The notes beneath the pieces were generated by a model that saw only the letters and a list, made by a program, of their open reading frames with translations, did not search any database and had not been told where the DNA came from. DNA of 6,963 nucleotides, from positions 1 to 6,963 of the forward strand of contig JBJSXF010000029.1 of the NCBI GenBank assembly GCA_046086225.1. The letters run 5' to 3'. Positions 1-5,033 of the stretch are shown one piece after another. Positions within the stretch are counted from its first letter, which is position 1. Every line of letters starts with the position of its first letter. This DNA is from JBJSXF01 sp046086225 (GTDB lineage: Bacteria; Actinomycetota; Acidimicrobiia; IMCC26256; PALSA-610). The position numbers were made by a program, and so were the translations under genes.

Positions 1-1
1 G

Positions 2-388
2 TGCGTGGGGCTGAAGGACCCGCTCCCCGCCGGCGCCCCGAAGGTGACCATCCCCTCCGGCCTTGCGCCGCTCGAGCTCGTTGCTAAGGACCTCGTCGTC
101 GGTACCGGCGCTGCCGCAAGCGACAACCCCGGCGAGATCGAGGTGAAATACCTGGGCGTCGCGTGTCGCACCGGCAAGATCTTCGACTCGAGCTGGCAGC
201 GCCAGGCGACGCTGAAGGCCGATATCGCCAACTTGATTCCTGGCTGGCAAGAGGGCATCCCGGGAATGAGGGAAGGCGGGCGGCGGCTCCTGCGCATCCC
301 TCCCGAGCTCGCGTACGGTCAGTCCGGCGGGCCGGGCATCCCTCCGAACGAGCCCCTGATCTTCGTGATCGATCTCGTCAAGGCCTGA
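2..388 (+). CDS. FKBP-type peptidyl-prolyl cis-trans isomerase (5' truncated by window edge)
   Basis: FKBP enzymes rotate the bond before proline and assist protein folding. The frame is open to the first base (Cys-Val-Gly-Leu...), so the gene starts outside the window; the GTG at 5 is probably not the true start and a signal peptide or lipobox cannot be judged. Counting from that GTG, the FKBP fold covers about residues 24-127. Landmarks are 'VKYLG' (Y49), 'GKIFDSSW' (F60 and D61, equivalent to F36/D37 of human FKBP12), 'LIPGWQEGIPGM' (W81, the pocket-floor Trp), 'ELAYGQSG' (Y104) and a final 'IFVIDLVKA' strand. The His of the FKBP12 80s loop is absent, as in many bacterial members. Pocket residues look intact, so activity is expected. 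It ends 15 bp from the converging repeat-protein gene. The family call is firm; substrate and cell location are unknown. Confidence 0.93.
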   Translation, partial: CVGLKDPLPAGAPKVTIPSGLAPLELVAKDLVVGTGAAASDNPGEIEVKYLGVACRTGKIFDSSWQRQATLKADIANLIPGWQEGIPGMREGGRRLLRIPPELAYGQSGGPGIPPNEPLIFVIDLVKA

Positions 389-403
389 GCCCCGGACCGA
401 CGG

Positions 404-2521
404 TTACAGGTGCGGGACGAATCCCGCCGACGCCCCCGACACAGGTCCGGCGCCTACGGCGTTCACAGCCCGCACCCGACAGGTGTAGTTCTTCCCGTTG
501 GTGAGACCGCGCACCACTACCGGCGACGCAGCACCGCTCGCGTACCCGGCACTCCCCGTGGTGGTCGCGGTGCAGGTAATCGAGTATGCGGTGACCGGCG
601 TCCCGCCATCCCCGGTAGGTGCGGTGAAGGTCACGGTGGCGGAACCGTTCCCCCCCGACGCCGACACTCCAGTCGGCGCGCCCGGCACCGCCAGCGGGAT
701 GAACGTCGAGGAGAGGGCCGAGTAGGTACCGGCGCCCACGGCATTCACGGCTCGGACCTTGCATCGGTACGTCTTCCCGTTCGTCAACCCCGTCACCAAG
801 ACCGGACTGCTCGAACCGACCGCCGAACCCGCGTTCCCACCGTTCCCGGACGTACACGCGGCGCCGTAGGACGTGATCGCCGAACCACCATTGGAACTTG
901 GTGCCAGGAACGCCACCGAGGCTCCCCCGGCCTTCCGCAGGACAGATACGCCGAAAGGGATTCCCGGTGGGCCCACGGGAACGAACGCAGCCGAGGCCGA
1001 CGAGGCCAACCCGGTTCCGATCGCATTCGTGGCCCGCACCGTGCACGTGTACGACTTCCCGTTCGTCAACCCCGACACCGTGACCGGACTCAGAGATCCG
1101 GTCGCCGTACGGGGCGACGTCGCACCGAGCACCGCCGAGACGCACCGGACAAGATACCCCGTGATGACGGCTCCACCGTTCGAGCCAGGAGCCGAAAACG
1201 CAACCACACCCTGCCCGTTCCCGGCAGTGGCCGAAGAAACCGTTGGCACCCCCGGCACGGTCGCCGGGATGAAGGATCCCGAAGCAGCCGACGACAGGCT
1301 CGGGCCGACAGCATTCGTCGCCGTCGCAGTACACGTATACGTCTTTCCGTTCGACAGCCCTGTCACCGCTATCGGCCCGAATGGCGCTGCCGTGTCTGCG
1401 CCGGAACCCGACGATCCGGCGTTCGTCGAGGTGCAACTCACATCGAAACGTGTGATCGCGCTCCCACCGTTCGCGCCGGCCGAGAAGGTCACAGTCACCG
1501 AGGCATTGCCGGGCACGACGAGCACGACGTTCGGGGTCCCCGGCACGGTGGCCGGAACAAACGACCCCGACGCCGACGACTCCGAACTGTCCCCCACCGC
1601 GTTCGTTGCGTGCACTGTGCACGTGTACGTCTTGCCGTTCGTCAACCCCGACACCGTAATCGGCGACCCCGAATCCGAATCCGAACCCGACGAGCCGCCG
1701 TTCGTCGAATCACAGGTCGCCGTGTAACCAGTGATCGCCTCACCACCATCATCCGACGGCGTATCGAACTCCACCTCGACTGAACCGTTCCCCCGAGTCA
1801 CATCCGTGATGTCCGGCGGATCCGGCACCGTCGCCGGAACAAACGACCCCGACGCCGACGACTCCGAACTGTCCCCCACCGCGTTCGTCGCGTGCACCGT
1901 GCACTCATACGTCTTGCCGTTCGTCAACCCCGACACCGAGATCGGCGAGGAACCCGAATCCGAAACCGGCGTGGCCGCACCCACATCATTCGACGAACAC
2001 GTCGCCGTGTAACCAGTGATCGCCTCACCACCATCATCCAACGGGGCCGAGAACGAAACGTCGGCCGAAGCGTTGCCGCGAGTCGCCGAAACCCCCGTGG
2101 GCGGATCCGGCACCGTCGCCGGAACAAACGAACCCGATGGCGTCGAGGCTGCGCTATCCCCGATCCCGTTGGTGGCCACCACCGTGCAGGTGTACGTCTT
2201 GCCGTTCGTCAGGCCGGACACCGAAATCGGCGAGGAACCCGAATTCGACCCGCTCGCCCCACCATCGGACGAATCGCACGTCGCCGTGTAACCAGTGATC
2301 GGATCGCCGCCGTCGTCGACCGGGGCCGAGAAGGAGACGGACGCCGAGGCATTGCCGCGGGTCGCCGAGACCCCCGTGGGCGGATCGGGAACCGTCGCCG
2401 CGGCCGCCGGAGCCGCGATCGGCAGCGCCAGCGCGGCACCGAGCACGACCGCCAGGCCGAGTCGGCCGAGCCGATGCCGCTTCGCCCTTCCCCGTCCGCG
2501 CTCCATCGTCATTGGCTCCAT
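404..2521 (-). CDS. Secreted protein of seven fibronectin type III-like repeats
   Basis: The 705-residue product begins with a basic n-region (residues 7-20), a hydrophobic core ('LGLAVVLGAALALPIAA') and an Ala-rich cleavage region near 40-42, a clear Sec signal peptide. Seven FnIII-like repeats of 93-96 residues follow: 43-135, 136-230, 231-324, 325-420, 421-516, 517-610 and 611-705. Each contains 'GLTNGK.Y.C' (GLSNGK in repeat 4) and a closing 'FVPA/FIPA'-like end. The 14 cysteines fall exactly two per repeat. There is no catalytic domain, LPXTG signal, TM helix or cell-wall-binding module, and the protein stops right after repeat 7. The outermost ATG (2521) lacks a good ribosome site; the ATG of Met6 (2506) has GGAG nine bases upstream and may be the real start. 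It lies 66 bp downstream of the decarboxylase gene on the same strand, so read-through is possible. An adhesion, matrix or binding role is plausible, but the ligand is unknown. Confidence 0.92.
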   Translation of the reverse strand: MEPMTMERGRGRAKRHRLGRLGLAVVLGAALALPIAAPAAAATVPDPPTGVSATRGNASASVSFSAPVDDGGDPITGYTATCDSSDGGASGSNSGSSPISVSGLTNGKTYTCTVVATNGIGDSAASTPSGSFVPATVPDPPTGVSATRGNASADVSFSAPLDDGGEAITGYTATCSSNDVGAATPVSDSGSSPISVSGLTNGKTYECTVHATNAVGDSSESSASGSFVPATVPDPPDITDVTRGNGSVEVEFDTPSDDGGEAITGYTATCDSTNGGSSGSDSDSGSPITVSGLTNGKTYTCTVHATNAVGDSSESSASGSFVPATVPGTPNVVLVVPGNASVTVTFSAGANGGSAITRFDVSCTSTNAGSSGSGADTAAPFGPIAVTGLSNGKTYTCTATATNAVGPSLSSAASGSFIPATVPGVPTVSSATAGNGQGVVAFSAPGSNGGAVITGYLVRCVSAVLGATSPRTATGSLSPVTVSGLTNGKSYTCTVRATNAIGTGLASSASAAFVPVGPPGIPFGVSVLRKAGGASVAFLAPSSNGGSAITSYGAACTSGNGGNAGSAVGSSSPVLVTGLTNGKTYRCKVRAVNAVGAGTYSALSSTFIPLAVPGAPTGVSASGGNGSATVTFTAPTGDGGTPVTAYSITCTATTTGSAGYASGAASPVVVRGLTNGKNYTCRVRAVNAVGAGPVSGASAGFVPHL
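407..2395 (-). repeat. Seven in-frame tandem repeats (279-288 bp) encoding FnIII domains
   Basis: Unit limits in gene order are 2117-2395, 1832-2116, 1550-1831, 1262-1549, 974-1261, 692-973 and 407-691. Repeats 2 and 3 share a 56-base perfectly identical block (1551-1606 and 1833-1888, 282 bp apart). The block at about 1726-1756 recurs at 2011-2041 with a single mismatch. The C-terminal units 6 and 7 are more diverged in protein and DNA. This indicates growth of the gene by internal duplication, most recently in the N-terminal half. Confidence 0.9.
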
Positions 2522-2532
2522 CGTCGACGGAT

Positions 2533-2557
2533 CGATTCCCGAAACTACCGCGAATCG
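2533..2557. promoter_or_regulatory. Inverted repeat in the gap upstream of the FnIII gene
   Basis: CGATTC (2533-2538) and GAATCG (2552-2557) form a 6-bp inverted repeat around a 13-base spacer. It sits 12-36 bases upstream of the outermost start of the repeat-protein gene, inside the 66-bp gap (2522-2587) after the decarboxylase stop. It could be an operator or a weak hairpin. There is no U-tract, so it does not look like an intrinsic terminator, and no convincing -35/-10 pair was seen. Arms this short can arise by chance. Confidence 0.25.
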
Positions 2558-2587
2558 GCCGAACCCGATAGCCCTTCGCGCGTCGGC

Positions 2588-3577
2588 TCAGAGATCAGCG
2601 AGGAGGTCGGCCACCCGGGGCGACACCCGCCGGACCCGCCGGTGCATCACGGTGCGCCACCGCGGCGCGCCCCCGAGCCCGGCGACGCCGTCCGACCACT
2701 CCTCGGCGAACCCACGATCCGCCAGCCACGCCAACCGGGCGGCGGTCTCGCCCTCCTCCAACCCGAGACCGGCCGCGATCCGGTCGACCGTCAGCGCACC
2801 GCGCCGGAGCAGGAGCCGCTGCACTTCGCGGATCTCCGGCGGCGTCTCGAGCATGTCGATCATCGACCGGTCGGGCAACGCGAGCTCGACCTCGCGGCTC
2901 ACCCCAACCGAGAGTTCGGCGTCCTCGACCACGAGATCGTGATTGTGCCCGCCGGTCGTCCGGGCGTCGTCGAGACCGTGGAGGTGCAGACCCGCCATGG
3001 TGTCGCCTCCACCGAGCTCGGGGAAGCGGAACCCGACGAACACTCCGACGAACGGCCGGTGCTCGAAGCGAACCTCCTGCTCGGCGCACACCTCGACGTA
3101 GGGCCGGTACGGCGGCTCCTGGGGCGGAACGCTGCGTACGAGCACCGAGCGGAACCGACCTTCGAGCCGCACCGCCACGACCGCACCGGGATCGTCGACG
3201 ATTCCCTCGACCGCGGCGATCACGTCGTCGCGGGTGGCGTCGGTGAGCCGGACCCGCACCGGCGACACCATGCGGGTGACGCACACGAACGGCGTGCGCG
3301 TCTCGAGCGGCATCAGCCGGGCGTCGCCGTGCCAGTCGACCTGCCACGGTTCGCCGTCGACCACGACCAGTTCGCCGTCGAGCCGATCGAACGTGCCGAG
3401 GCCGTGATCGCCGTCGCCGATCGCCTCGGCGAGCGTCGCCACACCGTCGTACCCACCGTCGAGCAGCACGTGCGCGAGCGACAGCTGGAAGACCGCATCC
3501 TCAGCCGAGCATGCCGCTCCGGTTCCGTGGACGCGCCGGAGCGTGGCCGCGGCGACGAGGGCCGGATCGAGGCCCAC
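2588..3577 (-). CDS. Alpha-acetolactate decarboxylase with C-terminal winged-helix-like domain
   Basis: Acetolactate decarboxylase (BudA/AlsD family) converts 2-acetolactate to acetoin and CO2. Residues about 28-236 of 329 match the family: 'DGGYDGVATLAEA', 'GDHGLGTFDRLDGEL', 'TPFVCVT', 'RFRSVLVRSVPPQEPPYRP', 'VGFRFPELGGG', 'AGLHLHGLDDARTTGGH'. The metal ligands expected from the Brevibacillus enzyme (Glu65, His194, His196, His207) have counterparts at E69, H198, H200 and H211 with the same spacing. Family members normally end about 25 residues after the 'LELP'-like strand; here some 80 residues follow (about 247-329). They read as helix, helix-turn-helix ('LTVDRIAAGLGLEEGETAAR'), a Gly-rich wing and a basic end, like a winged helix. 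The Glu that closes normal members may be Gln here (Q253). GTG is the farthest upstream start and lies 7 bp after the ATPase stop; no Shine-Dalgarno is visible, so translational coupling is likely. No acetolactate synthase gene is in the window. Confidence 0.9.
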   Translation of the reverse strand: MGLDPALVAAATLRRVHGTGAACSAEDAVFQLSLAHVLLDGGYDGVATLAEAIGDGDHGLGTFDRLDGELVVVDGEPWQVDWHGDARLMPLETRTPFVCVTRMVSPVRVRLTDATRDDVIAAVEGIVDDPGAVVAVRLEGRFRSVLVRSVPPQEPPYRPYVEVCAEQEVRFEHRPFVGVFVGFRFPELGGGDTMAGLHLHGLDDARTTGGHNHDLVVEDAELSVGVSREVELALPDRSMIDMLETPPEIREVQRLLLRRGALTVDRIAAGLGLEEGETAARLAWLADRGFAEEWSDGVAGLGGAPRWRTVMHRRVRRVSPRVADLLADL

Positions 3578-3584
3578 GACGGGG

Positions 3585-4355
3585 TCAGCCGCTGATGCGC
3601 GCCGCCGCCGCGGCCAGGGTCTGTGACCACGGGTGGTCGGGGTGCGTGAGCGCGAAGAGCGTCGACGACGCGTTCACGACGATGTCCTCGCTGAGCGGGA
3701 GGACGCCGATCACCTCGGCGTCGTACGCCGCCGACACCTCCTTGGCCAGCGCCTCGCGGTCGGCACCCGACGGTGCCTTGTTGACCATGAGGAACAGCTC
3801 CGGCACCTCGAGGCGCCGGGCGACGTCAACGGTCACCGCCGTGCCCTGGTAGTCCTGCTTGTCGGGCCGGAGCAGGAGCACGAGCGTGTCGGAAATCGTG
3901 ATCGACAGCAGCGTCTCCTCGTTGAGCCCCGGGTGCGTGTCGATGATGAGGACGTCGAGGGCGAGTCCCTCGGCCAGCTCCCGGACACCCTCGTTCAGCA
4001 CCTCGACGTCGTAACCCTGTCGGAGCACGCGGGCGATGTCGCTCGCCTTGATGCTCGAGGGCACGAGCCACAGCTGGCCGCCGGGCGCCACCCCGCGGCT
4101 GGTCGCCTGCACCACATCGGTGACGTCGTGAGCGGCCTCGACGATCGGGCAGTCGCCCCAGAGGTAGTTGTTGAGAGTGCGCCCCGGGATGTCGGTGTCG
4201 AATCCGTAGAGGGCGTGGATGCCCGGCGACTGGATGTCGGTGTCCATCACTGCGACCTTGCGGCCCGAGGACGCGATGAGCGCGGCCAGGTTGGCGCTCG
4301 TGTTCGACTTCCCGGTTCCACCGCGAAAGGAGTGGACGGAGACGATCTTGGTCAC
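3585..4355 (-). CDS. ParA/MinD-like P-loop ATPase with RGG-type Walker A
   Basis: The 256-residue product is a SIMIBI-class ATPase of the MinD/ParA type. It has a Walker A motif 'RGGTGKS' at 11-17, an A' motif 'VMDTDIQSPG' (D38, D40), a Walker B with 'LIIDTHPG' (D139) and 'LLRPDKQDYQG' further on. In ParA/MinD proteins the first motif residue is normally the signature Lys that reaches across the dimer; here it is Arg11. I chose the GTG at 4355 because the family's start ('TKIVSVHSF') follows at once and AGAAGG lies eight bases upstream; the frame stays open to 4988 only because of GC bias. There is no ParB partner, centromere-like array or division gene nearby, so plasmid partition or Min function is not supported. 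It heads an operon with the decarboxylase fusion and diverges from the 181-residue protein and receptor genes. A switch-type role with the membrane receptor is inference. Confidence 0.9.
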   Translation of the reverse strand: MTKIVSVHSFRGGTGKSNTSANLAALIASSGRKVAVMDTDIQSPGIHALYGFDTDIPGRTLNNYLWGDCPIVEAAHDVTDVVQATSRGVAPGGQLWLVPSSIKASDIARVLRQGYDVEVLNEGVRELAEGLALDVLIIDTHPGLNEETLLSITISDTLVLLLRPDKQDYQGTAVTVDVARRLEVPELFLMVNKAPSGADREALAKEVSAAYDAEVIGVLPLSEDIVVNASSTLFALTHPDHPWSQTLAAAAARISG

Positions 4356-4363
4356 GGCGAGGC

Positions 4364-4369
4364 CCTTCT
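4364..4369 (-). promoter_or_regulatory. Ribosome binding site of the RGG ATPase gene
   Basis: Read on the minus strand this is AGAAGG, eight bases upstream of the GTG at 4355. It decides the start against the much longer open frame that continues upstream. Confidence 0.7.
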
Positions 4370-4405
4370 GTCGGAACTGTCGAAGCCGGTCAGCGCCTGT
4401 CAGCG
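4368..4405. promoter_or_regulatory. Cluster of short direct repeats in the divergent intergenic region
   Basis: On the plus strand GTCAGCG occurs at 4389-4395 and 4399-4405, spaced by 10 bp (about one helical turn). CTGTCG occurs at 4368-4373 and 4377-4382, spaced by 9 bp. CTGTC thus appears three times in 34 bases. The cluster lies between the divergent ATPase and 181-residue protein genes, where a shared operator would be expected. The elements are short, so this is a candidate only. Confidence 0.3.
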
Positions 4406-4436
4406 ACGACCCACCCCGGCGATGCAGCGTTGCCGT

Positions 4437-4442
4437 TACTTT
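4437..4442 (+). promoter_or_regulatory. Possible -10 element for the receptor operon
   Basis: TACTTT stands in the one A/T-rich patch of the 132-bp divergent region and fits a TAnnnT -10 box. It would start transcription about 40 bases before the ATG at 4488. No matching -35 box is visible 16-18 bases upstream. Confidence 0.2.
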
Positions 4443-4476
4443 ATGGGGAAGCGGTCCGAACGGGCATCCGAGGCAC

Positions 4477-4482
4477 GGAAGG
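4477..4482 (+). promoter_or_regulatory. Ribosome binding site of the 181-residue protein gene
   Basis: GGAAGG lies five bases before the ATG at 4488. It picks that codon over earlier in-frame candidates such as the ATG at 4443. Confidence 0.7.
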
Positions 4483-4487
4483 TGGCC

Positions 4488-5033
4488 ATGGACGACGAAC
4501 TCTTCACGCGCGACGAGATCCTGGGCGGGGGTCTGGGGCGCGGCCGTCGGGCCCGTGCGTTGCTCGTCCTCATCGAGCAGGAATCGAGCCGGGCCGCCGA
4601 CCGTGCTCGCTACGCCACCGCGCTCGCGAGCCCGGAAGCGCTCGCCATGGCCGATGTGATCGTGAAGGCCGACCCCGAGGTGATGCGCGGACCGCTCCCG
4701 GGCGAGGCGGGGGCCGCCTACGTGGAATCGTTCCGGAGCCTGCGCCGGCACGCCCACGCACCCGAGCTCAAGGAGATCGAGCGCGCCACCGACACCTGGC
4801 GCGTGCTCCTGCCCGAGGACGTCAAGTTGAAGGCCGCGGTGTTCCACGAACTCGCCCAGAAGCACGAGCTGATCCGGGCCCGGATTCCGAAGATCGGCGC
4901 CGCGTTCGGTATCGACGACCCGGCGTTCGCGGCCGCGTACGAGAAGGCGGCCCGCCGCACGCTCGACGAGACCTTCGTGCCCGACCACGGTGCGGGCGCC
5001 CGACTGCGAAAGCTGTTCGGGCGAGGCCGTTGA
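4488..5033 (+). CDS. Conserved helical protein of unknown function, first gene of the receptor operon
   Basis: The 181-residue soluble protein has no signal peptide or TM segment. It opens with 'FTRDEILGGGLGRGRRARAL' (6-25), continues with predicted helices ('LLVLIEQESSR'), and has a second conserved-looking block at 110-165 ('LKAAVFHELAQKHELIR', 'IGAAFGIDDPAFAAAYEKA'). It ends in a basic amphipathic stretch ('ARLRKLFGRGR') that could contact membrane or nucleic acid. From memory, the opening and the 'FGIDDPAFAAAYEKA' block resemble a domain seen in cyanobacterial proteins with 'LTREEVLAGL'-like starts, some fused to cyclic-nucleotide-binding domains; I cannot verify this here. The ATG is set by GGAAGG five bases upstream. 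Its stop overlaps the TTG start of the receptor gene, so the two are probably made in linked amounts. Function unknown; a partner of the divergent ATPase or the receptor is the best guess. Confidence 0.85.
   Translation: MDDELFTRDEILGGGLGRGRRARALLVLIEQESSRAADRARYATALASPEALAMADVIVKADPEVMRGPLPGEAGAAYVESFRSLRRHAHAPELKEIERATDTWRVLLPEDVKLKAAVFHELAQKHELIRARIPKIGAAFGIDDPAFAAAYEKAARRTLDETFVPDHGAGARLRKLFGRGR

Noticed and set aside
389..403. Intrinsic terminator between the convergent FKBP and FnIII genes
   Set aside because: The gap is only 15 bp and shows no stable inverted repeat or T-run.
378..1783. Long open frames (minus 378-1622, plus 410-1783 and 873-1727) across the FnIII gene
   Set aside because: They are other-frame readings of a GC-rich repeat gene, low in complexity with no recognisable domains. 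The seven-repeat frame with signal peptide explains the region.
407..2395. Regular repeat spacing suggestive of a CRISPR or satellite array
   Set aside because: The units are 279-288 bp, in frame and variable, and encode FnIII domains; there are no short identical repeats with unique spacers.
2588..3577. Ordinary acetoin (bud/als) operon
   Set aside because: No acetolactate synthase, acetoin reductase or LysR-type regulator is adjacent; the neighbours are an ATPase and a surface repeat protein.
1892..3595. 567-residue plus-strand open frame
   Set aside because: It runs antisense through the FnIII and decarboxylase genes, is rich in Arg/Asp/His and has no motif; both real genes are strongly supported on the other strand.
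3585..4355. ParA as evidence for a plasmid or a chromosome partition locus
   Set aside because: No parB, no iteron or centromere-like array and no replication gene is present, and the Walker A is atypical.
4356..4988. N-terminal extension of the ATPase to 4988
   Set aside because: This part is antisense to the 181-residue gene, crosses the divergent intergenic region and matches nothing. ATPase homology begins right after the GTG at 4355, which has its own ribosome site.
4430..5029. N-terminal extension of the receptor back to 4430
   Set aside because: This part is the 181-residue gene read out of frame (Arg/Pro-rich). The receptor's basic start and TM1 follow the TTG at 5030.
3633..5033. 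466-residue plus-strand open frame covering the ATPase region and the 181-residue gene
   Set aside because: Its first 285 codons lie antisense to the ATPase and show no family motifs. The ribosome site at 4477-4482 places the true start at 4488.
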